The notes under the pieces are model-generated. The model was given only the letters and a program-made list of their open reading frames with translations. It ran no database searches and was not told where the DNA came from. The position numbers and the translations under genes are program-made. From a virus, in the IMG/VR virus record IMGVR_UViG_3300009636_000004, positions 1 to 64,000 of that record: a stretch of DNA of 64,000 bases; one strand, given 5' to 3'. Positions 56,458-63,211 of this stretch are shown piece by piece. Each line of letters starts with the position of its first letter. Position 1 is the first letter of the stretch.

Positions 56458-57384
56458 TTAAATTCTATTCAATATTTTATCAACGACAAGTCCTTTTAAC
56501 ATTCTAAAAAGGACACGGTGTTCTTCAATGAACATATCTTCTCTTAAAGCTTGTAAAGTCACCCATTCCACTTCAGCAATATCATCATCTGCTGTGGGAG
56601 TTCCTGAAACATAATCACAAATAAAGAAGATTGTTTTGATTTTATTTCTTTCATTCTCAAAGCGCCAATCTCTTATTCGAGAGCTTCCAATATATTGAAA
56701 GTTATCACATTCCAAATGAGTTTCCTCATTTGTTTCCCTTTTAGCATCATCTTCATAAGATTCTGAATCAGGATGAGCAAAACCACCAACAAATCTAAGC
56801 AATTTCTGGTTAGATTTACGGCAAAGAAGAACACGAGTATTATCTCTATCAAGAATTGCTATGTCAACCGTAGGGAGAGCACTAGGCCATTGATTCTCAA
56901 CAGCCCAAATAACGCCCTCCCGAAATTGTGGAGTAGCCTTTGATTTGATTCCTACATTCTTTCTGATTTCTTTGCCTGAAATATATTTGTTAGGAACCAA
57001 CTCTTCTGTAGGGTATTTTCCATGATAATGTGGAATAAAACTATCACGGCTTCCATAGAGAACTACTTTTTGATTGGGGCCAATTTGTGAGGTAATTATT
57101 CTATCTAATTCCTTACTCCAAAGTTCATCGTTTCCAACGTCTTTGATATAAAGAACTTCAACGGTAGGAAACTCCTTTTCTACCATTGCTTTACGTGTGG
57201 GAAAATCAAGAGGATTATTGTAGGTGCATTTACATGCATCAGCAGCTAGACCAAGAATAACAAACACTCTAGGATGAATGCTTAAAACTCTTTGAATAAG
57301 AGCTTTATGTTCTTCATGAAGTTCTGGAACCTGAAAGCGAGCGACGATTGCGCCTACTTCTGCTGTTTCATTTACTGTTTTCAT
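56458..57384 (-). CDS. nadM: Bifunctional NMN/NaMN adenylyltransferase - Nudix hydrolase (308 aa)
   Basis: The N-terminal domain is the nucleotidyltransferase fold, with AIVARFQVPELHEEHKAL (His23 and His26 of HxxH) and KYISGKEIRKN (ISxxxxR-type motif). Residues about 195-224 carry the Nudix box GGFAHPDSESYEDDAKRETN with EETHL. This order is that of the NadM-Nudix fusion known from cyanobacteria, whose Nudix part cleaves ADP-ribose to AMP and ribose-5-phosphate. It would make NaAD or NAD from NaMN or NMN. The 69-base leader contains an imperfect hairpin. Confidence 0.9.
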   Translation of the reverse strand: MKTVNETAEVGAIVARFQVPELHEEHKALIQRVLSIHPRVFVILGLAADACKCTYNNPLDFPTRKAMVEKEFPTVEVLYIKDVGNDELWSKELDRIITSQIGPNQKVVLYGSRDSFIPHYHGKYPTEELVPNKYISGKEIRKNVGIKSKATPQFREGVIWAVENQWPSALPTVDIAILDRDNTRVLLCRKSNQKLLRFVGGFAHPDSESYEDDAKRETNEETHLECDNFQYIGSSRIRDWRFENERNKIKTIFFICDYVSGTPTADDDIAEVEWVTLQALREDMFIEEHRVLFRMLKGLVVDKILNRI

Positions 57385-57390
57385 AAAACG

Positions 57391-57450
57391 TTATCTAAAT
57401 CACGTATTTATTTTAATCGGACACCGTATTATATCTTGGTGTTTCATCCG
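57391..57450 (-). promoter_or_regulatory. Structured leader of nadM
   Basis: On the minus strand CGGA pairs with TCCG and ACACC with GGTGT, separated by a four-base internal bulge and an A/T-rich loop. The hairpin lies between the promoter and the ATG and is followed by ATTAAAATAAAT. It may be a regulatory leader; no riboswitch class is recognised. Confidence 0.4.
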
Positions 57451-57459
57451 ACATTATTA

Positions 57460-57487
57460 ACTATATCACAATCTTTGAAAATGGCAA
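57460..57487 (-). promoter_or_regulatory. Promoter for nadM
   Basis: -35 TTGCCA, 16-bp spacer, -10 TATAGT. Confidence 0.65.
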
Positions 57488-57532
57488 TTTTATTTCACGG
57501 TGAATAAATATATAAAGCTTTTCATAACTTAA

Positions 57533-58003
57533 TTAAATGTAATCATATTCATCATCATGTTCAGTTTTCTTTAAACTTATCTCCAAATCTACTTTAAGTA
57601 AAGCTTTGTTTAATTTAAAAAGAATATGTCTAAGACCGGGAACTAAATCTAAAACAACTGCAGCATTCATTTTAAATAATTTCCAATCCGAACGGTCTGT
57701 TACACCATTATTATTGGTAGGAACTTCGTGTTCTTTAAGATGAACAAGATAAACGAAGTAAAATTCATCGGCTGCATCTATGGTAATTGAACCAATGTAA
57801 TGAAGCTTACTCCCTGCGATTATTAGCCCTGTTTGGTCTTGTGCAATTCTAATAGAAGCTGTATGCCCATTTTCGCCTTGTTTCATTGCACCATTGACAA
57901 ATTGCCACTTTTTAGGAAAGAGAGGGGTGTCAATTCGTCTGGATAGATAAATGCCTCTGTCTTTGACAAGACCAACTGCTACGCCGTATGTTGTGGTGCC
58001 CAT
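57533..58003 (-). CDS. Degenerate Nudix-fold protein (156 aa)
   Basis: The start MGTTTYGVAVGLVKDRGIYL at 58003 is forced by the promoter, whose -10 covers the earlier ATG at 58027. The Nudix-box region reads NGAMKQGENGHTASIRIAQD with QTGL, in which the REUXEE core is RIAQDQ: the catalytic glutamates are lost. The C-terminus VLDLVPGLRHILFKL parallels the active Nudix at 56022. It may be a non-catalytic nucleotide-binding partner or regulator. Confidence 0.75.
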   Translation of the reverse strand: MGTTTYGVAVGLVKDRGIYLSRRIDTPLFPKKWQFVNGAMKQGENGHTASIRIAQDQTGLIIAGSKLHYIGSITIDAADEFYFVYLVHLKEHEVPTNNNGVTDRSDWKLFKMNAAVVLDLVPGLRHILFKLNKALLKVDLEISLKKTEHDDEYDYI

Positions 58004-58022
58004 AATTTTTAATCGCTTAAAA

Positions 58023-58050
58023 AGCATATCACCATTTTATATTTTGTCAA
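58023..58050 (-). promoter_or_regulatory. Promoter for degenerate Nudix gene
   Basis: -35 TTGACA, 16-bp spacer, -10 TATGCT. It decides the start at 58003. Confidence 0.75.
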
Positions 58051-58068
58051 GCGATGAATTAAAATATG

Positions 58069-58096
58069 TTGTCAAGTAACAATTTTATGAGATAAT
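58069..58096 (+). promoter_or_regulatory. Promoter for dCMP deaminase
   Basis: -35 TTGTCA, 16-bp spacer, -10 GATAAT, 9 bases before the ATG at 58106. It lies back to back with the minus-strand promoter at 58023-58050. Confidence 0.65.
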
Positions 58097-58105
58097 ATGT
58101 TAAAT

Positions 58106-58666
58106 ATGGAATTATCACAAAAATATCTTGATTCAATTGGCCCTGAATTTAAAGATTACATACCGCCATCTTGGGATGTATTATTCATGAAAATGGTTTA
58201 TCTTGCTTCAACAAAAAGCAAAGATACTAAAACAAAAATAGGAGCGGTTATTGTTGGTCCAGACCACGAACCAATTAGTTTCGGATTTAATGGATTACCA
58301 AGAAAAGTAAATGACCATGTACCTGAAAGATATGAACGACCAAAAAAATATTTGTTTTTTGAACACGCAGAGAGAAATGCAATCATTTCTGTAGCTAGAA
58401 TGGGTGGTTCAAGTTTAAAAGGCTGCATAATGTTCACTCATGGTTTGCCTTGTGCTGATTGTGGAAGAGCAGTAATTCAATCAGGTATAACAACGGTTGT
58501 AACTCACGAACCTTGGGAGTTGATTTTTGCCCATCTTTATGACACATGGAAAGATTCGTGTTATGCAACTTATGAAATGTTTAAAGAAGCTGGAATAGAA
58601 ACTAGAACTGTTAAAGAATTTCTTGGTGTTCAAGGATTTATAAATGGAAAAATCATCAATGTATAA
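58106..58666 (+). CDS. Deoxycytidylate deaminase (186 aa)
   Basis: It converts dCMP to dUMP for dTMP synthesis. Zinc ligands are at EHAERNAI (HAE) and LPCADCGRAV (PCxxC). KDTKTKIGAVIVGPDHEPIS is the N-terminal strand of the cytidine-deaminase fold. The start MELSQKYLD at 58106 is preferred, since an ATG at 58097 overlaps the -10. No T4-type allosteric insertion is obvious. Confidence 0.85.
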   Translation: MELSQKYLDSIGPEFKDYIPPSWDVLFMKMVYLASTKSKDTKTKIGAVIVGPDHEPISFGFNGLPRKVNDHVPERYERPKKYLFFEHAERNAIISVARMGGSSLKGCIMFTHGLPCADCGRAVIQSGITTVVTHEPWELIFAHLYDTWKDSCYATYEMFKEAGIETRTVKEFLGVQGFINGKIINV

Positions 58667-58670
58667 AAAA

Positions 58671-58700
58671 TTGACAATTTTTAGATTTTGGTCAATATAT
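58671..58700 (+). promoter_or_regulatory. Promoter for Hsp20 gene
   Basis: -35 TTGACA at 58671 and a TATATA-type -10 about 18-19 bases later. The leader of more than 70 bases contains two hairpins. Confidence 0.55.
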
Positions 58701-58713
58701 ATGACTGAAAATA

Positions 58714-58765
58714 GCCTAAGTCTCTTGTGAGAATAGGCACCAAATAATAGATACACAGTATTATT
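58714..58765 (+). promoter_or_regulatory. Two-hairpin leader of the Hsp20 gene
   Basis: The first hairpin pairs GCCTA with TAGGC and TCTC with GAGA around a TTGT loop (58714-58738). The second pairs AATAATA with TATTATT (58743-58765). The Shine-Dalgarno AAAGGA (58771-58775) follows directly. The layout resembles an RNA thermometer, as often found on hsp20 genes, but the Shine-Dalgarno itself is not clearly paired. Confidence 0.4.
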
Positions 58766-58783
58766 AAATGAAAGGATATAAAT

Positions 58784-59263
58784 ATGAGTTCATTAGTTCA
58801 CTACAATCGAAGAAATCCAGCCCTTTACAACATGGATGAATTTCTAACACCATTCTCATCACTCTTCAATGATATTTATAATAGTCTATCAGACGGCTCT
58901 GAATGGCTAAATCTTAAATTATTGGATAAGACTTCTTATCCAAGAGTTGATATTGTTGAGGAAGATGATAAGATTATCATCACTGCAGAAATACCGGGTC
59001 TGACAAAGGACCAAATTTCTGTTGAATTGGTTGATGGTATTCTTCGTATCAAAGGAGAAAAGAGGGAAGAATCGGAAGATAAGTCAAAGAAATATATCTA
59101 CCGAGAGTTAAAGCATTCTTCATTCTGTCGTTCTTTTGTTGTCGGGGACCATATTGATAAGGAAACCATAGGTGCATCATTTGAAAATGGTGTCTTGAAG
59201 GTTACTTTGAAGAAGACCGTTCCAACGCCGAAGGTAGAACCAAAGAAAATTGAAGTCAAGTAA
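58784..59263 (+). CDS. Hsp20-family small heat-shock protein (159 aa)
   Basis: An alpha-crystallin domain (about residues 50-145): YPRVDIVEEDDKIIITAEIP, then QISVELVDGILRIKGEKREE, FCRSFVVGDHIDKETIGASF and the signature ENGVLKVTLKK. It prevents protein aggregation as an oligomer. Phage Hsp20 homologues are known in large myoviruses. The N-terminal extension holds a PF motif (TPFSSLFNDI). Confidence 0.9.
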   Translation: MSSLVHYNRRNPALYNMDEFLTPFSSLFNDIYNSLSDGSEWLNLKLLDKTSYPRVDIVEEDDKIIITAEIPGLTKDQISVELVDGILRIKGEKREESEDKSKKYIYRELKHSSFCRSFVVGDHIDKETIGASFENGVLKVTLKKTVPTPKVEPKKIEVK

Positions 59264-59278
59264 GCGTTTGGAAGAAAT

Positions 59279-59315
59279 AAAAGAGAGCCAGTTAGAAATG
59301 ATTGACTCTCTTTTT
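59279..59315. terminator. Bidirectional terminator between Hsp20 and 59314 genes
   Basis: AAAAGAGAG pairs with CTCTCTTTTT across an 18-base loop; A-run on one side and T-run on the other make it usable from both strands. It sits between two convergent genes. Confidence 0.7.
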
Positions 59316-60783
59316 ATGCGAGTTGTTTGTTTTCAATATATAGTTCCAATTCTCTAGCACTATTCTCTAAAAATAATAATTCTTCACCCAAAATGTGTTC
59401 AAATGTAAATCCGTGAGCACTTACATCTTTTCCATTTATTGAAATTATTTCCGGAACACCCCACTCTTTGAATCTTCTAGCTGCGTCAGAGGAAAATTTA
59501 TAATTTTTCAACATAAATTGAATATCCGCTGCAGAAAGGTCTTTCTGTTCGAATGGCACAAATTCATTTTCTTTACTATAAAAAGATGTAAATACGAAAG
59601 GCCTTTTACCGGGGGTAATATTTTTGGATATTAAAGCATTATATAAACGACCAGAATATCTGACTTTCATCCTTATTCCAAACAATCCTTCGGTTAAAAG
59701 ATTTTCTGGCAATCTATTATGTGGAGAACTTAACATTATTACTTTAAAATTTTCTCCATGTTTCATTTGTATTTCTAAAGGTAATATTTCATCTTTTACG
59801 AGTGCGGTTGCTTCTTCTTTTGTTAAGTTGAAAGACCCTCTTTTTATTATTTTTTCACCTTCTCTTGAGAAAAAGACAAGTGTGTACGGTTTTACTTTAA
59901 AACCTTTCCTTTTTATTAGTGCAGCAGGTAGTATTTCACCATAATATTCAACTGCTAACTTTAGACCACCAAACAAAGCTTCATTCAGCGAAAATTCTTC
60001 CATAATTTTTTGGGGATGGTGATTTCTCCAATATTCATTTGCCTTTCCTGATATAGCTATTTTAACACCACCTTCTTTCCACCATTTATCATATTCAGCT
60101 TCACGATAAAATCTAGCATACAAATCAAAATATTCCTTTCTTATCCATTTTGCTAATTGAAGTTTAGCCTCTACAGATGCTTTTACTTCTTTGGAGAGGT
60201 TGTCCCATATATTTTTTGTAACTCCAAATTTTTCATGGTCTTCTTCCCACCATTCCATAAAATATACTGCTGGTACGGGATGATTCGGGTCATTATTTTT
60301 TATGTAAATCATCCTATTATTCTGTAAAATCATTACGGTGTATTCTTTATCTGTTTCTGAAGCAATAGGTTTCAGTGAACCATTTAGATAATTTTTAATG
60401 TCTTTTATTCTGTCCATTCTTGATATTGAGTCAGCTTCATTTAATATTTCATTATTCTTTTTTGTGTAAAAAGCTTCACGGATAGAATCTTTAACAATAT
60501 GCTTAAAATCTGACGATTTAAATGAGAAGTAATTTTCCTTATATACATTTTTGTGACCTTCTACTTTTATTCCTTTTTCATTTAACCAATTTTCAACTGC
60601 AATTTTTTCTTCGGGAGAGGGTTTAGTTGACCAAAATACTAATTTGGTTTCACTAACGTAACGCCAACGATTGTAATTCCCTGTAGGTTTGTGGTAAAAT
60701 GCTAAAAATGGAGAATTTGGTCTTGATGCTTGAACTATACCATTGCTAACTATACCAACGTAATTTTTCATCTGACTTTTCAT
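59314..60783 (-). CDS. Large hypothetical protein with internal duplication (489 aa)
   Basis: Two related segments of about 100 residues are visible in the C-terminal half. One contains LNEALFGGLKLAVEYYGEIL, followed by ALIKRKGFKVKPYTLVFFSR. The other contains LLTEGLFGIRMKVRYSGRLY, followed by ALISKNITPGKRPFVFTSFY. Each ends in an AA/ADI-type helix before FKEWG-like sequence. The N-terminal part holds a helical Trp/Glu-rich region. Internal repeats suggest a structural or packaged protein. No family is recognised. Confidence 0.65.
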   Translation of the reverse strand: MKSQMKNYVGIVSNGIVQASRPNSPFLAFYHKPTGNYNRWRYVSETKLVFWSTKPSPEEKIAVENWLNEKGIKVEGHKNVYKENYFSFKSSDFKHIVKDSIREAFYTKKNNEILNEADSISRMDRIKDIKNYLNGSLKPIASETDKEYTVMILQNNRMIYIKNNDPNHPVPAVYFMEWWEEDHEKFGVTKNIWDNLSKEVKASVEAKLQLAKWIRKEYFDLYARFYREAEYDKWWKEGGVKIAISGKANEYWRNHHPQKIMEEFSLNEALFGGLKLAVEYYGEILPAALIKRKGFKVKPYTLVFFSREGEKIIKRGSFNLTKEEATALVKDEILPLEIQMKHGENFKVIMLSSPHNRLPENLLTEGLFGIRMKVRYSGRLYNALISKNITPGKRPFVFTSFYSKENEFVPFEQKDLSAADIQFMLKNYKFSSDAARRFKEWGVPEIISINGKDVSAHGFTFEHILGEELLFLENSARELELYIENKQLA

Positions 60784-60798
60784 TGGTAATAAGTATTA

Positions 60799-61305
60799 TC
60801 AATAGAGTTGAATGACTCTTTTGATTTTGTTTTTTGTTGTTTTACTTCTACAATTTGTTGGTAATTGTGAATTACAGTTGGGACAAACAAATCTTAAATT
60901 CTCTATTCTATGGTCATTATGAACGCCATTTTTATGGTCTAAAACTAACACTAATTTTTTACTTTTCCAAAAGGGTTCTTGACCACAAACAGAACAAACA
61001 TATTTAATTAAACTATATCTTAGAATATATTTCTTGATACTTTGTCTATCCATTATGGAATTTTCACAGAAATATTTAATAGTAGCTTCTTTTGATACTA
61101 AAAATTTTCCTTTACTCCAAAGACATCCTTGACCATCCCTTATGTGAGAATAATCTATATTATCTTTTAGCATTCTTTCTTTTAAATTAACGGTGGTGGT
61201 ACCGGGTTTTAGTCCAAGTTGTCTTAAGATTTCGGTATAGGAATGAGAAGATTTAACAATTTCTTCCAATGATTCTTTAGAAATTTTCCAAATAATACTT
61301 TTCAT
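60799..61305 (-). CDS. HNH homing endonuclease (168 aa)
   Basis: The HNH core is VLVLDHKNGVHNDHRIENLR with CSVCG and CPNCNSQ zinc knuckles. The N-terminal half looks like a helix-turn-helix (SLEEIVKSSHSYTEILRQLG). The start MKSIIWKIS at 61305 is chosen over 61332. It is next to the two tRNA genes, a common location for freestanding phage endonucleases. Confidence 0.85.
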   Translation of the reverse strand: MKSIIWKISKESLEEIVKSSHSYTEILRQLGLKPGTTTVNLKERMLKDNIDYSHIRDGQGCLWSKGKFLVSKEATIKYFCENSIMDRQSIKKYILRYSLIKYVCSVCGQEPFWKSKKLVLVLDHKNGVHNDHRIENLRFVCPNCNSQLPTNCRSKTTKNKIKRVIQLY

Positions 61306-61358
61306 AAGGATAAATATCATTTGTATTGGCAAAAAAGTATGAAAACTTTGCGTAAATA

Positions 61359-61436
61359 TGGTGATGCTGGTCGGGCTTGAACCGACATAAATCCAATTAC
61401 AGTTACTTGTTTAGGAAACAAGGCTGATACAGCATC
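61359..61436 (-). tRNA. Anomalous tRNA, candidate tRNA-Arg(CCT)
   Basis: The acceptor stem GATGCTG/CAGCATC is perfect, the T arm GTCGG-TTCAAGC-CCGAC is good, and the 3' end is A followed by encoded CCA. The best anticodon stem is CTTGT/ACAAG with loop TTCCTAA, giving CCT (Arg AGG). However, only 7 bases lie between the acceptor and this arm, with no D arm, and 19 bases lie before the T arm. An alternative reading with loop CTGTAAT (GTA, Tyr) has poor stems. It may be a decayed tRNA, a tRNA-like structure or an unusual permuted layout. Confidence 0.55.
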
Positions 61437-61441
61437 GAAAG

Positions 61442-61519
61442 TGGTACTGCTGGCGGGATTCGAACCCACTAAATCCAGTTTAGAAGACTGGTGCCTAATC
61501 CGATTCGTGCCTCAGCAGC
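61442..61519 (-). tRNA. tRNA-Arg(TCT)
   Basis: Acceptor GCTGCTG/CAGCAGT, anticodon stem CCAGT/ACTGG with loop CTTCTAA (anticodon TCT, reads AGA), T arm GTGGG-TTCGAAT-CCCGC, encoded CCA. The D arm is weak (only two clear base pairs). It is 5 bases upstream of the second tRNA. AGA is frequent in AT-rich phage genes. Confidence 0.8.
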
Positions 61520-61536
61520 GTTAATATCAGTATATA

Positions 61537-61564
61537 AGTATATACGAGGTTGAGAAAAAGTCAA
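61537..61564 (-). promoter_or_regulatory. Promoter for the tRNA pair
   Basis: -35 TTGACT, 16-bp spacer, -10 TATACT, about 17 bases before the first tRNA. Confidence 0.75.
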
Positions 61565-61567
61565 GCC

Positions 61568-62059
61568 TTATCTTGGCCCATCCATATCCATGCTTCCCCA
61601 AACTTTTATATGTTCCTTAAATACATATTTGGAATATTCTGCTTCTGATATTTTCTTTAAAGCTCTCAGAGAAGTTGAACTTATATGCTCAAATTTCTTG
61701 TCACAAATGAAAAATACTGTTTTAAGAGGGGGATACATTCCTTTAATAAATTCAAGTTGATTCTGCTCATATTGAAGGTCATCACCATTTCTAAGACCAC
61801 GAATAAGGAAAATTTCATCTCCGTAAGATGTTAATTCAGTCAAATAATCTGAAAGTAATCCTTCAAAAACAACCACCTTTGCACCTTTCAAAATTGGATT
61901 ACCGGTAGGAAATTCTTCTTTTGTATCATTTTTTATTGGATTTTGACCGATAGCTATAATTACTTCATCAAACACTTCTTGAGCTTGGTGTAGAATGTTT
62001 GCATGTCCACAATGAAAAGGATTAAAACTTCCAGCATATACACCAATTTTTTTACTCAT
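61568..62059 (-). CDS. coaD: CoaD-type nucleotidyltransferase (163 aa)
   Basis: The N-terminus GVYAGSFNPFHCGHANIL contains the HxGH motif (His16, His19), followed by VIIAIGQNP and FLIRGLRNGDDLQYEQNQLE, typical of phosphopantetheine adenylyltransferase (CoaD). The ISSTSLRAL motif supplies the C-terminal adenylyl-binding site. It would make dephospho-CoA in CoA synthesis. A nicotinate-nucleotide role cannot be excluded, but the RGLRN..D..YE signature favours CoaD. Confidence 0.8.
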   Translation of the reverse strand: MSKKIGVYAGSFNPFHCGHANILHQAQEVFDEVIIAIGQNPIKNDTKEEFPTGNPILKGAKVVVFEGLLSDYLTELTSYGDEIFLIRGLRNGDDLQYEQNQLEFIKGMYPPLKTVFFICDKKFEHISSTSLRALKKISEAEYSKYVFKEHIKVWGSMDMDGPR

Positions 62060-62231
62060 ATTTTTTTAATTTTTGGTTAGCTAAATGTAACTCTCCATCT
62101 AAAGCATCATTTTTAGATTCCAAAACTTTTACTTCACGTTGAAGTATTTTGTTCTCTTTCTCAAGAACTTGATTCTCCCTCTTGAGTCGTCTGATTTCCT
62201 TCAATAATTGGTCTTCCGTTTTTGTTTTCAT
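62052..62231 (-). CDS. Small coiled-coil protein (59 aa)
   Basis: Almost the entire frame MKTKTEDQLLKEIRRLKREN, with further heptads to ENKILQREVKVLESKNDALD, is a heptad-like Leu/Glu/Lys pattern, a clear coiled coil. Its stop overlaps the coaD start. It overlaps the zinc-knuckle gene at 62161 by about 70 bases in another frame, so one of the two may be shorter than stated. Confidence 0.5.
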   Translation of the reverse strand: MKTKTEDQLLKEIRRLKRENQVLEKENKILQREVKVLESKNDALDGELHLANQKLKKYE

Positions 62232-62379
62232 TTACTTTTATTCTTCTACCATCAATAATATTCCATCCACGCTTTTTAGCATGTATTGGGCAATACCATA
62301 CAGATTCATGATCTTCATCAAGAATCAATGCGCCACAATCATGACAGTAATGCAATCCCGGCGCTTCTGTAATTCTCAT
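62161..62379 (-). CDS. Zinc-knuckle protein (72 aa)
   Basis: CHDCGALI and VWYCPIHAKKRG form a probable zinc site, with a basic stretch (RRIKVNENKNGR) and a polar tail. First gene after a promoter. No family recognised. Confidence 0.65.
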   Translation of the reverse strand: MRITEAPGLHYCHDCGALILDEDHESVWYCPIHAKKRGWNIIDGRRIKVNENKNGRPIIEGNQTTQEGESSS

Positions 62380-62388
62380 AACTATATT

Positions 62389-62416
62389 ATTTTATCACCA
62401 AGTTATAAATTGTCAA
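62389..62416 (-). promoter_or_regulatory. Promoter for 62379 gene and coaD
   Basis: -35 TTGACA, 16-bp spacer, -10 TAAAAT, 9 bases before the ATG. Confidence 0.75.
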
Positions 62417-62419
62417 GTA

Positions 62420-63172
62420 TTATGTTTTGAGAGTACATTTGAGATTTCCACAAACAGGACAAGATTTACCAATGGGTTTTATATCATTGGCAATACCATA
62501 TTTTTTCAATTCTTTATGAGAAAGTTGACGTTTTAAGACAATTTTAACATGGGGAAAATCTTTCCAAATATAATAATACCTTGGTTTGTCAAAAGAACCA
62601 ATCAAACGTTCTCTTGGTCCTCTTTGTTCATAAAGATTATCGTAGAAAGAATTTTCTATAATTTTGCCTTTCACTTCATACCAAATACCATCAAATTTAA
62701 GTAATTGGTGATAGTCACCTAATATACGAAAAGTTTTGGCTTCTTCTTCCTCTTGTATTTTTCTATAATTTACTTTCTTTGGTTTGTAATGACAAAGAAT
62801 TTTGGTTTTGGGATGAACATAAAACATTTCTGAATAAGAATAATAACTTTCATTACATCTTTCAATTGGTCGTTCATTGCCACCAAAACCTTTGGCAAAA
62901 TACCAAACTTTACCATCTTTTATAAAAGTATTGAGAATAACAGAACAACTAATTTGTTCTTGAGTTCTATATTGACGGGGAATCCATTCCAAGTGAACAA
63001 ATTCAGAAAACACCCTGTCCCAAGGTTTGCCAATTCTTGAGGTTAAGAAGCGATAAACCTTTTTCCAAGGATAATCTTTTCCATGTTCATACCAATTGCT
63101 ACGGGAGCGAAATTTGGCATGATTAGGAAGGTCGTCAACAACTTCTGGATGTTCGTAAATGAGATTTTTCAT
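62420..63172 (-). CDS. Hypothetical protein with C-terminal zinc knuckle (250 aa)
   Basis: A basic, aromatic-rich protein (FRSRSNWYEHGKDYPWKKVY; SRIGKPWDRVFSEFVHLEWI) with C-terminal SCPVCGNLKC. The stretch KPWDRVFSE recurs in bacterial hypothetical proteins I cannot name. A nucleic-acid-related role is possible. Own promoter 11 bases upstream. Confidence 0.65.
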   Translation of the reverse strand: MKNLIYEHPEVVDDLPNHAKFRSRSNWYEHGKDYPWKKVYRFLTSRIGKPWDRVFSEFVHLEWIPRQYRTQEQISCSVILNTFIKDGKVWYFAKGFGGNERPIERCNESYYSYSEMFYVHPKTKILCHYKPKKVNYRKIQEEEEAKTFRILGDYHQLLKFDGIWYEVKGKIIENSFYDNLYEQRGPRERLIGSFDKPRYYYIWKDFPHVKIVLKRQLSHKELKKYGIANDIKPIGKSCPVCGNLKCTLKT

Positions 63173-63183
63173 TACGAATAAAT

Positions 63184-63211
63184 ATTATATCAGAATTGTA
63201 TAAGAAGTCAA
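63184..63211 (-). promoter_or_regulatory. Promoter for gene at 63172
   Basis: -35 TTGACT, 16-bp spacer, -10 TATAAT. The -35 contains the TGA stop of nadE. Confidence 0.8.

Noticed and set aside
57533-58027. Start of the degenerate Nudix gene at 58027
   Set aside because: That ATG lies within the -10 box (TATGCT) of the promoter, so it cannot be in the mRNA; 58003 is the first usable ATG.
61359-61436. tRNA-Tyr(GTA) reading of the second tRNA
   Set aside because: The loop CTGTAAT would need a stem (AGTAA/TGGAT) with two mismatches; the CCT reading has a perfect five-pair stem.
61568-62059. NadD (nicotinate-nucleotide adenylyltransferase)
   Set aside because: RGLRN..D..YE and ISSTSLR match phosphopantetheine adenylyltransferase better, and NadM already supplies the adenylyltransferase step.
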